A stretch of 64,000 nucleotides of DNA from Lactobacillus johnsonii ATCC 33200 (GTDB taxonomy: Bacteria; Bacillota; Bacilli; Lactobacillales; Lactobacillaceae), in NCBI RefSeq assembly GCF_000159355.1, contig NZ_GG670121.1, positions 270,358-334,357 on the forward strand. Direction: 5' to 3'. The notes below the pieces were generated by a model. The model was not told where the DNA came from and ran no database searches. It saw only the letters and a program-made list of their open reading frames with translations. The first letter of the stretch is position 1, and each line of letters starts with the position of its first letter. This document shows, in pieces, positions 16,605 through 24,213 of this stretch. The translations under genes and the position numbers were made by a program.

Positions 16605-16997
16605 TTATTGGTAATTCAATTTTTCCCTAAGTGCTTCTGTTAGTACTTTGGAAAAATTAATTTTCTTTTTCTCAGCTTGGAGAGCTAGCTTAGCAGGTAC
16701 AGTTACATTTTTTCTAACAGTTTTTTCAAAGTTAGCTGCTGATTTTGTTAAATCAGTCGATACTAATGCGACAAAAGCGCCAGGATCCTCTATTTTAATC
16801 TCAGCGGGATCAGTCATTTTTGGCAATTTCTTTTCATCAAACAAAATTGTTCCCAAAGCATCTGCTGCCATTTCAAAAGCATCTTTTAGTCCATGTCCTT
16901 CAGTAATGGCTCCCTTAACATCGGGAAAACTAATAAAGTAAACATTATCTTCAATTGGTTTAAAGATTGCTGGATATGTTACAATTCTTTCTTTCAT
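16605..16997 (-). CDS. hicB: HicB-family antitoxin
   Basis: A 130-residue protein. The N-terminal partial-RNase-H-like HicB fold is shown by TYPAIFKPIEDNVYFISFPDVKGAITEGHG, interrupted here only for reference to its start and end segments TYPAIFKP and DVKGAITEGHG; AFEMAADALG follows. The C-terminal DNA-binding segment NVTVPAKLALQAEKKK with KVLTEALREKL is ribbon-helix-helix like. It should bind and neutralise HicA and repress the operon. I chose the ATG giving MKERIV because AAAGGA precedes it by seven bases; an in-frame GTG six codons upstream overlaps the hicA stop region. Confidence 0.85.
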   Translation of the reverse strand: MKERIVTYPAIFKPIEDNVYFISFPDVKGAITEGHGLKDAFEMAADALGTILFDEKKLPKMTDPAEIKIEDPGAFVALVSTDLTKSAANFEKTVRKNVTVPAKLALQAEKKKINFSKVLTEALREKLNYQ

Positions 16998-17014
16998 GAT
17001 TATTCCTTTCATCA

Positions 17015-17224
17015 CTATCTTTTTAAATTAGCAGGTTCTTCAAGACCTAGTTCTTTATATAGAGCTTTTACTGTATAATATGATATTTCTCGATGTCTAG
17101 CTAACGGTGCCTTTAATCCATTCCAAGGATTTGTTACACGTGCATGTCTATTATTTCTTTTACCTTCATCAATTATCATCCCTTTGTTAAGTAGATCTTT
17201 GATGATATCCCTTCTTTTAACCAC
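17015..17224 (-). CDS. hicA: HicA-family mRNA interferase toxin
   Basis: A 69-residue protein of normal HicA size with a double-stranded-RNA-binding-like fold. The usual catalytic His region is represented by NNRHARVTNP, followed by LARHREISYYTVKALYKELG, matching the HicA C-terminus (basic loop, then a helix ending KxLGL). It should cleave translated mRNA unless bound by HicB. The start is GTG with AAGGAG five bases away. It lies immediately upstream of hicB, the standard toxin-first order. Confidence 0.8.
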   Translation of the reverse strand: MVKRRDIIKDLLNKGMIIDEGKRNNRHARVTNPWNGLKAPLARHREISYYTVKALYKELGLEEPANLKR

Positions 17225-17244
17225 TTTTTCTCTCCTTGCTGATA

Positions 17245-17264
17245 ATTATACACATATGCGCATA
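17245..17264 (-). promoter_or_regulatory. hicAB promoter with palindromic operator candidate
   Basis: On the minus strand TATAAT is at 17250-17245, preceded a few bases upstream by the perfect 10-bp palindrome TATGCGCATA (17255-17264). A palindrome in the -10/-35 spacer fits repression by a HicB ribbon-helix-helix dimer; this is inferred from position only. Confidence 0.5.
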
Positions 17265-17325
17265 AATTAAAAACATTTACTACATTTATAATTACGCAAA
17301 AAGAGGTCTTTTTTTCCAAACAAAA

Positions 17326-17349
17326 AAGCCCCGACTTATGTCGGAGCTT
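17326..17349 (-). terminator. gpmA terminator
   Basis: A stem AAGC(C)CCGAC/GTCGG(A)GCTT with a four-base loop and a T run on the minus strand, 22 bases past the gpmA stop. Confidence 0.8.
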
Positions 17350-17370
17350 CTTTTACTCAAGAACTAAAAA

Positions 17371-18063
17371 TTAGTCGTCAAGCTTTTCTTTGTTAACAAC
17401 ATCTAACTTGTCGTCAAATGTGTAAACAACTGGTTCACCAGTCTTCATTTCTAAGTCCATAATGTCATCATCAGAGATGTTTTCAATGTACTTAGTTAAA
17501 GCACGAAGTGAGTTACCGTGTGCAGCAATAATAACATTCTTGCCGTCAAGTAAATCTGGAGCAATGTGATCTTCCCAGAATGGCATTACACGATCTAAAG
17601 TAACGTGTAAGTTTTCTGCCTTAGGAACGATATGTGGATCAAGATTTGCGTAACGACGGTCATGTGCTTGACTGTATTCGTTATCGTCATCAATAGCTGG
17701 TGGCAAAACATCGTATGAACGACGCCAAATGTGAACTTGTTCGTCACCGTACTTTTCAGCAGTATCCTTCTTGTTTAAACCTTGAAGAGCACCGTAATGA
17801 CGTTCGTTTAATCTCCAAGTCTTAGTTTCAGGAATCCAAAGTTGGTCACTTTCTTCAAGTGCGTAGTGCAAAGTCTTGATAGCACGAGTTAATAATGAAG
17901 TGTAAGCTTGATCAAATTCAAGACCATGTTCCTTAATTAAACGACCAGCCTTCTTAGCTTCTTCAACACCTTTTTCTGAAAGGTTTACATCAACCCAACC
18001 AGTAAATTGGTTAGAAAGGTTCCATTCACTTTGACCGTGACGAATTAAAACTAATTTCGACAT
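17371..18063 (-). CDS. gpmA: 2,3-bisphosphoglycerate-dependent phosphoglycerate mutase
   Basis: A 230-residue glycolytic enzyme that interconverts 3- and 2-phosphoglycerate. The phosphohistidine signature [10 protein letters not shown] (His9) opens the protein, and [20 protein letters not shown] and the second catalytic His in [10 protein letters not shown] are all present. Length and sequence are typical of the cofactor-dependent family. It is monocistronic with its own terminator. AAAGGAG precedes the ATG with good spacing. The assignment is firm. Confidence 0.97.
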   Translation of the reverse strand: MSKLVLIRHGQSEWNLSNQFTGWVDVNLSEKGVEEAKKAGRLIKEHGLEFDQAYTSLLTRAIKTLHYALEESDQLWIPETKTWRLNERHYGALQGLNKKDTAEKYGDEQVHIWRRSYDVLPPAIDDDNEYSQAHDRRYANLDPHIVPKAENLHVTLDRVMPFWEDHIAPDLLDGKNVIIAAHGNSLRALTKYIENISDDDIMDLEMKTGEPVVYTFDDKLDVVNKEKLDD

Positions 18064-18224
18064 GAACTGTATCTCCTTTAAAATTCAATGTTTCACTAAC
18101 TATTTTACACGCTTATTCAAAATTTTCATAGGAATTACGAAAAAAAGCTTGATTAATTCACAAAATGTTTAATGTTAAAATAACGATAGATATATTAATT
18201 TTGATGAATTGGAAGTATTTAATT

Positions 18225-18647
18225 ATGGAAAATATCAAGTTAGATGGTGGGCATCTCTCACTTGAACAGCTAAATGCAATTTTTAGAACAATTCCACAAG
18301 AAATGGACGTTTTAGATGAAAACGACCGTGTTGTCTGGTCCTCTATGAATGAGAAGCGCTTATTTAAGCGTACTGAAAAAGTTATAGGTAAGACTGTTTT
18401 TGAAGTGCATCCCGGCCACAGTCAAAAGCATGTTAAGGAAGTTCTAGATCAAATGCACGCCGGCAAGCGTAAAAACATTTCAATTATGATTACCAAAAAG
18501 AAACAACCAATTAACATTTCCTTCTATAGTCTTCATAATGAACATGGTAAATATATTGGCTGCATTGAGGTAACCCAAGCAGTAAGCAACTTACAAGTTA
18601 AAGGCAGTAAATTACGCAATATTTTAAATGTCCTTAAAAAGCACTAA
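18225..18647 (+). CDS. Stand-alone PAS-domain protein (DUF438-type PAS)
   Basis: A 140-residue single-domain protein. It aligns along its length with the C-terminal PAS domain of the DUF438 protein at 50093-51289: LSLEQLNAIF with LNLEQLSAIL, DENDRVVW with DENDKVAY, GKTVFEVHPGHSQKHV with GNSVYSCHLPESVPRV, and GKYIGCIEVTQ with NKYLGCLEVAQ. The hemerythrin and DUF438 parts are missing. PAS domains of this kind bind heme, flavin or small ligands; here the ligand is unknown. I used the ATG at 18225 with GGAAG nine bases upstream; an in-frame ATG at 18204 is less likely. Confidence 0.8.
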   Translation: MENIKLDGGHLSLEQLNAIFRTIPQEMDVLDENDRVVWSSMNEKRLFKRTEKVIGKTVFEVHPGHSQKHVKEVLDQMHAGKRKNISIMITKKKQPINISFYSLHNEHGKYIGCIEVTQAVSNLQVKGSKLRNILNVLKKH

Positions 18648-18732
18648 AGTTAAGCTCTTAGAATACTTTTTTCAGCCAAAAATAGAGTAAAATAAAATAA
18701 GATAGATACATTTATTGGGGGAATATATTTTT

Positions 18733-19560
18733 ATGAAGAAAAAATTCAGCTTCCTAATTTTATTGGGAGTAATTTTATTTTCTTTAACTACAGCTTGTTC
18801 AAATAAAAGCAGTAAACAAACAAAGAGTACTGAGCCTTCTGCAAGCTCATTAATCAATGCAAAATTTAATTCTAGCTTTGCTAACGGTCACTTCACTCAA
18901 ACCACTAATTCTGATGAAATGAGCCAAAAGTCAAAATCAGAAGGTTTATTCAAAAACAAAGGTGATGTAACTAATCTTACTTATACCTTAACTCAAAAGA
19001 AAAAATCTCAAACTGAACAAATGTGGCTTACCATGAAGGACATGTACTTACTTTTAGAGCAAAACAAGGGTCATTGGATTAAAAACTCAATTGATGCAGA
19101 CACTTTTGATCCTGATCAAGTAAAGGAAAGATTCGATCCTGCAACTTTTAAGAAAATTAATAAAGCTTTTGCTAAAAAAGCCACTGTTCAAAGAAAAAAT
19201 GGAAATTATGAAATTAGTTTTGATGGTACTGATGCCAACCTATGGAATGCTGTCAATCCTTTGATTATTGATGCCATGAACACTCCTGGTTCTCAAAATA
19301 TACAGGTGGCCCGCTTAGTAAAATCAGCTCAAGTTCAAAATCTTAAGATCACTTATTTAATTGATCCAACTACCAAAAATGTCGAATCAATGACCTTTAA
19401 GGCCCAATATACTGCTGGCGGAAAATATAACTTCACTTGGAACCTAACTTATGACCAATTAGGTCAACACAGTGATTTAGCCGTTCCTTCTGACATTCAA
19501 AAGAATGCAATTAGTGCTGAAGACATCAAGAAAGCACAAGAAGAACAAAATAATCAATAA
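18733..19560 (+). CDS. Surface lipoprotein of unknown function
   Basis: A 275-residue protein with a signal peptide and lipobox (LTTAC). The mature part has a repeated beta-strand pattern (NGHFTQTTNSDE, LTYTLTQKKKSQ, YEISFDGTDANLW, QNLKITYLIDPTTKNVESMTF) like the LolA/LppX-type half-barrel of Firmicute lipoproteins that bind lipid or measure envelope state; this is a fold-level impression, not a family call. GGGGG precedes the ATG. The next gene starts 20 bases downstream and encodes a protein of similar pattern, so they probably act together at the membrane surface. Confidence 0.75.
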   Translation: MKKKFSFLILLGVILFSLTTACSNKSSKQTKSTEPSASSLINAKFNSSFANGHFTQTTNSDEMSQKSKSEGLFKNKGDVTNLTYTLTQKKKSQTEQMWLTMKDMYLLLEQNKGHWIKNSIDADTFDPDQVKERFDPATFKKINKAFAKKATVQRKNGNYEISFDGTDANLWNAVNPLIIDAMNTPGSQNIQVARLVKSAQVQNLKITYLIDPTTKNVESMTFKAQYTAGGKYNFTWNLTYDQLGQHSDLAVPSDIQKNAISAEDIKKAQEEQNNQ

Positions 19561-19580
19561 TCATTTAGAAAGATACACTG

Positions 19581-20363
19581 ATGGAAAAAAATAAAATCAA
19601 AGATAAAAAGATTATTTTTTCTAACAATCAAGGCGGCAAAATTGCCGCTTTAATTTTAGGTATTATTATCCTAATAGTAGTAGTCTGGGGCGCAATTATT
19701 GCATTTAATAAGCCAAGCGTTAAAGATGCATTAACTACGGCTGCCAATACCAAAATTGCTACTGCACGCGTTAATGTTAAAACTACTAATGCAAAGTCAA
19801 AAATGTATTCAAATTATGTCGTCGGTCTAGATAATGCCATCCATATTACCATGAAAAGCATCCCTAAATCTGATACTAATTCTGAGTTATGGGGTAACAA
19901 AGACTATGTTTACCACCGTGATGGCACGAAACAATGGAATTACATTAAACAAAATGCCATCTTCAGTGAAGTTTATTCAGGCTATAAAAAGCTCTATACT
20001 GCACATGATTTCACCCAATTTTCTGACGATGCCTTTAAGCATATGACACTTAAATCTAATGGATTTAATAGTTATGTTATTTCCTATAAGGGTGATAATA
20101 GCGACGTAATTAAAAGCATGCAAAAAGCGACTACTGTCGCTCCCACTAGCGATCCGCAATCAACCAATGTTAAAAATATTGATGTACGAATTTCGATTAA
20201 TCGAAAAAAACAACTAACTGATATGTACTATAAAGTTACTTATAATAGTAAGAAAGAAGGTATTCTCACCTTACATCTTTATGACATTAATAAAGTTAAA
20301 AAATTAACAGTACCTTCCTCAGTTACTAAAAATGCTAAAAAATTAAATTTTAAACTTAATTAA
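19581..20363 (+). CDS. Unknown membrane-anchored extracellular protein
   Basis: A 260-residue protein with a basic cytoplasmic tip, one transmembrane helix (AALILGIIILIVVVWGAIIAF) and an outward domain with the same strand-rich look as the upstream lipoprotein (VDVRISINRKKQ replaced here by IDVRISINRKKQ, then LTLHLYDINKVK). It is likely co-transcribed with the lipoprotein before it and the oxidoreductase after it (12-base gap). No enzyme motif is seen. It may be a diverged partner or paralogue of the lipoprotein. Confidence 0.7.
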   Translation: MEKNKIKDKKIIFSNNQGGKIAALILGIIILIVVVWGAIIAFNKPSVKDALTTAANTKIATARVNVKTTNAKSKMYSNYVVGLDNAIHITMKSIPKSDTNSELWGNKDYVYHRDGTKQWNYIKQNAIFSEVYSGYKKLYTAHDFTQFSDDAFKHMTLKSNGFNSYVISYKGDNSDVIKSMQKATTVAPTSDPQSTNVKNIDVRISINRKKQLTDMYYKVTYNSKKEGILTLHLYDINKVKKLTVPSSVTKNAKKLNFKLN

Positions 20364-20375
20364 GGAGATTTTATT

Positions 20376-21338
20376 ATGAAACTAGGCATTATTGGCTCAG
20401 GAAAAATTGTTCATGATTTTCTATCAATTGCTGATCAAATCCCAAATCTTGAACTTGCGGCTCTTTCAACTACTAAAAGAAGTCATCAAATTGGTCTTGA
20501 ATTGCAAGAAAAATACAATATTTCAAAATTATATCAAGACAATACTGACCTATTTAATGATGCTAATGTCGATACTGTCTATGTAGCTGTTCCAAATAGT
20601 TTGCATTTTAGTATTGCCAAGGCCGCATTAGAAGCAGGAAAAAACGTCATTTGTGAAAAGCCATTTGTTGCTACAACTGATGAAGCACGTGAATTAAAAG
20701 AAATTGCTGATAAAAACCAAGTAATTATTGTTGAGGCGATCACTAACATTTATTTAGAAAACTTTAAATTCATTGAAGATAACTTAGCTAAAATTTCCCC
20801 CATTCATGTCGTTAATCTTAATTACACTCAATATTCAAGTCGCTATGATGCTTTCTTAGAAGGGGACATTCAACCAGCTTTCGATCCTAAAAAAGATGGT
20901 GGGGCTCTAATGGATTTAGGCATCTACAACTTACACATTATTATTAAATTATTTGGTAAGCCAGATTCTGTTAAATATTTCCCAACTATTCAAAAAAATA
21001 TTGATACTTCTGGTATCCTTCATTTGGGATATTCTGATAAACAGACCAGTTCAATTGCTGCTAAAGATAGCTTTTCACCTAATGTCAGCACCATTGAAGG
21101 TGAAAAAGGTGCACTCATAATTTACGGCCATCCTAATGAAATGCCAAAAGTTGGCATCCAATTACGAGGAGAAGAGCCGAAAGTTGTTAACTACAACAAG
21201 TATTCTCATCGAATGATTGCTGAATTTATCGAATTCACTAAGATTATTGATCAACATGATTTTACAGTTGCTGATCAAGCTTTTACCCATAGTCTAAATA
21301 CTCTAGCTGTTTTACAAGAAGCAAAAAAGCAACGTTAA
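20376..21338 (+). CDS. Gfo/Idh/MocA-family NAD(P)-dependent oxidoreductase
   Basis: A 320-residue cytosolic enzyme. The N-terminal Rossmann domain has GIIGSGKIVHDF; the family block NVICEKPF at about residues 90-97 carries the catalytic Lys, followed by DPKKDGGALMDLGIYNLH with the expected Gly-Gly and Asp/His positions. Family members oxidise or reduce sugars, inositols or dihydrodiols with NAD(P). AAGGAG precedes the ATG. It may be the last gene of a transcript starting at 18733, though function does not obviously match the two envelope proteins. The substrate is unknown. Confidence 0.88.
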   Translation: MKLGIIGSGKIVHDFLSIADQIPNLELAALSTTKRSHQIGLELQEKYNISKLYQDNTDLFNDANVDTVYVAVPNSLHFSIAKAALEAGKNVICEKPFVATTDEARELKEIADKNQVIIVEAITNIYLENFKFIEDNLAKISPIHVVNLNYTQYSSRYDAFLEGDIQPAFDPKKDGGALMDLGIYNLHIIIKLFGKPDSVKYFPTIQKNIDTSGILHLGYSDKQTSSIAAKDSFSPNVSTIEGEKGALIIYGHPNEMPKVGIQLRGEEPKVVNYNKYSHRMIAEFIEFTKIIDQHDFTVADQAFTHSLNTLAVLQEAKKQR

Positions 21339-21340
21339 CA

Positions 21341-21371
21341 AAAATGACAGGACTAAAAATCCTGTCATTTT
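21341..21371. terminator. Bidirectional terminator between oxidoreductase and antiporter genes
   Basis: A 12-bp stem AAAATGACAGGA/TCCTGTCATTTT with a seven-base loop and T runs on both strands separates two convergent genes. Confidence 0.85.
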
Positions 21372-21378
21372 TTTATAT

Positions 21379-23205
21379 TTAATTTCTTCTACCCAATTCT
21401 TCTCTAATTCTTTCTGCATCTTCACCTTTAGCTGTAAAAATTAGATGATCTCCTACTTCAATGATTGTATTTCCATGTGGCACTAACCATTTACCATTCC
21501 GCCAAATTCGACTAACGGTCATTTGTTCAATAAAGTCTAGATTCATCAATTTCTGACCAGCATACTTATGATTTCTAACCGTTACTTCAAACAAGCCATT
21601 CTTAGTATCTATTAAAATTCTCAAAATTGAAGGTGATTCAATTAGAGCTCTTAATACAGAAGTCTGAACATTGAAAATATTGTATATTTCAATTTTTTCA
21701 CTGACTAATTTCTTAATTGTTTCCGGCTTTGGTCTCTCTTGACTAGCAATAACTCTTTGAACACCATGCTCCTTTGCTAAACGAGCAATTTTACGATTTA
21801 AGTCATCTTCAATAAATCCAGCTACTAAAATATCACAGTCAAAGACACCAGCTTTTTCTAAACATGCCTCTTCTAAGCTGTTAATTAACTTCAAATTAGC
21901 AACTTTACTCTTATAAGTATCATAGTTTTCTTTTTTATGGGTTACTAATAATACATCATACCAATTATCATGAAGCTCCTGAGCAACAGGAACAGTCATT
22001 ACATTGGTTCCCATCATGACAACTCGTTGCTTAATTTTATCTTCTTTAGTTAATCTAAAGAGCGAATTAAATAGAAATGGGCCTAAGATACATACGACTA
22101 CGGCTGCCAAAATAAAAGCATCTGATTGAGTTTCAGTAATTGCATTTAACTTACGAGCAACCTCTAATGTTGGAAGTACAATCGTAATTGTAGTCATAAT
22201 TAAAAATGTACCCGCAAGACTGTTACGTTTATTGAAATTTCGTGTATAAACCAAAAATATAGGTAATTTGGCTAAAAGTAAGAACAATACTAAAACTGGG
22301 ATTAACATTAAAGCATTTGGATTAGCCAGAAGTGACTTCAAATCTAGCTTAACCCCCGTAGTAATAAAGAAAATTGGAATAAAGAATCCATAACCAATAG
22401 AAGTTAGCTTATCCATTGTTGCTTCACTTGGTTCAAGTAACTTCATAACCATCCCAGCTAAAAAGGCACCTAAAATATTTTCTGCTCCTACACGTTCTGC
22501 GACTGTTACTAATGTAAATATTAAGAAGAAGGCCAATCGAATATCTAATTGAGTAGTTGCTTTAGAGATCTTATTAAACCATTGATATGGTTGTTTAAAT
22601 CGTCTCAACAAGATAATTGCTGCTAGGAAAAGCAGAACAATAAGCCATAATCTTCCAGCATTCCCACCGTTAATTGAAGCATAGATAGTCAACAGCAATA
22701 AAGGAATTACTTCCCCTAGAACGGCTGTTAATAATATGGTTTGCCCGATCGGCCGAGATAAGATTTCTTTTTCTTTTAGAGTGGCAATTACCACTCCTAA
22801 GGCTACAGTCATAAAAATAATCATAGCCAGCATAACGTCATTAAATAGGCCTATTAATTTTAGAATATAAGCTAAAGCAAATGCCGTTATTGTAATAGCG
22901 GTAAAAGCAATAATTGCTATTCGTGCTGGATTAATTTTACTCTGTTTAGACTCAGGTAAATCCTTCTTTTTAAAAAGATCAAAATTAATTTCCATACCTG
23001 ATAGAAACATCAGCAAAATCACACCTAAATTTGATAGAAGCGATACGCTGCTTGTGATTTTTATGGTATCTAATAAGCTTTTTCCTAGAATTATTCCAGT
23101 CACAATCTCAGCAACTGCCGTTGGTATAGCATTAATCCTAAATCGCGCCATAACGATTGGAATTACTAAAGCTGCTAAACTAACAATAAATATAGATAGA
23201 TCCAC
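21379..23205 (-). CDS. CPA2-family cation:proton antiporter with TrkA-type regulatory domains
   Basis: A 608-residue protein. Residues 1-375 form about 12 helices of the sodium/proton exchanger fold (MARFRINAIPTAVAEIVTGI, VAERVGAENILGAFLAG). Residues 390-510 are a Rossmann-like domain (VVMMGTNVMTVPVAQEL) in which the usual TrkA-N glycine-rich loop is weak. Residues 520-608 are a TrkA-C domain (ALIESPSILRILIDTKNG, GNTIIEVGDHLIFTAKG). Such KefB-like proteins export potassium or sodium for protons; TrkA-C domains can bind c-di-AMP in Firmicutes. Together with the two Kup importers, it suggests active potassium balance. Ion and ligand are inferred. Confidence 0.88.
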   Translation of the reverse strand: MDLSIFIVSLAALVIPIVMARFRINAIPTAVAEIVTGIILGKSLLDTIKITSSVSLLSNLGVILLMFLSGMEINFDLFKKKDLPESKQSKINPARIAIIAFTAITITAFALAYILKLIGLFNDVMLAMIIFMTVALGVVIATLKEKEILSRPIGQTILLTAVLGEVIPLLLLTIYASINGGNAGRLWLIVLLFLAAIILLRRFKQPYQWFNKISKATTQLDIRLAFFLIFTLVTVAERVGAENILGAFLAGMVMKLLEPSEATMDKLTSIGYGFFIPIFFITTGVKLDLKSLLANPNALMLIPVLVLFLLLAKLPIFLVYTRNFNKRNSLAGTFLIMTTITIVLPTLEVARKLNAITETQSDAFILAAVVVCILGPFLFNSLFRLTKEDKIKQRVVMMGTNVMTVPVAQELHDNWYDVLLVTHKKENYDTYKSKVANLKLINSLEEACLEKAGVFDCDILVAGFIEDDLNRKIARLAKEHGVQRVIASQERPKPETIKKLVSEKIEIYNIFNVQTSVLRALIESPSILRILIDTKNGLFEVTVRNHKYAGQKLMNLDFIEQMTVSRIWRNGKWLVPHGNTIIEVGDHLIFTAKGEDAERIREELGRRN

Positions 23206-23257
23206 TTTTCTTCCCCTTATAGTAAATTTAGTACCATTATACTAAAAAACAACAAAA

Positions 23258-23287
23258 AATAAGTCGGCTTTTATAAGCCAACTTATT
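23258..23287 (-). terminator. Terminator of the PfkB-like gene
   Basis: A stem AATAAGT(C)GGCTT/AAGCC(A)ACTTATT with a TTAT loop, and a T run on the minus strand. Confidence 0.7.
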
Positions 23288-23291
23288 CTAT

Positions 23292-24104
23292 TTATTCTGC
23301 TTCTTCAAAGGTAATTCTTCTAGCAATAATTTGCTTTTGAAGTGCGGGGGTTATTCTGAAATCAGTAAGCCATTTACTTTGAGCCGTATCACTACCTGCA
23401 GCAATTGCATCAGCTAAATTTCTAACAGGAGTGTATCCTTTAAGCATCCCAGCTAAGAAAGTTCCAAGTAAGGCATCCCCACTACCACTACTATCAACTT
23501 CTTCAATTTCAGGCGCATGTGCCATTAAAGCATCCATCATATTAACAATTGCAGCACCATTTGCACCTAAGGACAAAAGAACATGTTGTGCTCCTTTGAC
23601 TACTAAGCTATGAGCCATATCAATTAATTCTTTTGTAGTTACTTCCTTGTCATCCTTTTCGAACCAATGCTTCAATTCAGTCTCATTTGGCTTAATTAAT
23701 AATGGGTTCATTGGCAAGATATCAAGTACGTTTTCATAAGGAACATCTACTACTAATGCAGCTGCTCTTTGATCAGCAACTTTAGCCAAATCAGTCAAAT
23801 AAACTGGATCTATTCCCTTAGCAAAGCTTCCGGCAATTACTAAAATGTCACCAGCTTTTAAGACTTTCAAATAATCCAATAATTTTTGTTGGTTTTTAGC
23901 AGTAATTTTAATTCCACGAGTTTGCTCAATAAATTGATTCTTAATCTCAGCTTTATCAAGCTCTTCTGCTACTTGCTCTACATTTTTGTGATTTACAATT
24001 CCAGTCGCAATTGAATCAATACCTAGTTTTTTTAAAATAAGTGAAATATTAATTCCTTTACCTACTACACTTTCACTAGGATCTAAGGTTACTGTATAAA
24101 TCAA
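23292..24104 (-). CDS. Shortened PfkB-family kinase paralogue lacking the substrate lid
   Basis: About 270 residues, related along its length to the 1-phosphofructokinase at 42838-43764 (MIYTVTLDP, VGKGINISLILKKLGI, IAGSFAKGI, LIKPNETEL, AIAAGSDTA). Compared with it, about 22 residues are missing after TLDPSES, covering the substrate Asp and lid strands, and about 19 after ITAKNQQK. The nucleotide-binding end is kept (DSSGSGDALLGTF). I place the start at TTG 24104: GGAGG stands in front and MIYTVTL matches the family start, whereas the ATG five codons upstream overlaps that ribosome site. It may be inactive, regulatory or altered in substrate. Confidence 0.8.
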   Translation of the reverse strand: MIYTVTLDPSESVVGKGINISLILKKLGIDSIATGIVNHKNVEQVAEELDKAEIKNQFIEQTRGIKITAKNQQKLLDYLKVLKAGDILVIAGSFAKGIDPVYLTDLAKVADQRAAALVVDVPYENVLDILPMNPLLIKPNETELKHWFEKDDKEVTTKELIDMAHSLVVKGAQHVLLSLGANGAAIVNMMDALMAHAPEIEEVDSSGSGDALLGTFLAGMLKGYTPVRNLADAIAAGSDTAQSKWLTDFRITPALQKQIIARRITFEEAE

Positions 24105-24148
24105 AATTATATCCTCCATGCTTTTTTCATAGTTTATTATAAGACAAA

Positions 24149-24180
24149 AAAGACATGATGCCCATTAGGATCATGTCTTT
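24149..24180 (-). terminator. Terminator of the GH25 lysozyme gene
   Basis: An 11-bp stem AAAGACATGAT/ATCATGTCTTT with a 10-base loop and a T run on the minus strand, 34 bases past the stop. Confidence 0.85.
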
Positions 24181-24213
24181 CATGTATTAGTCTATTTGAA
24201 AATTGTTCTCAAA

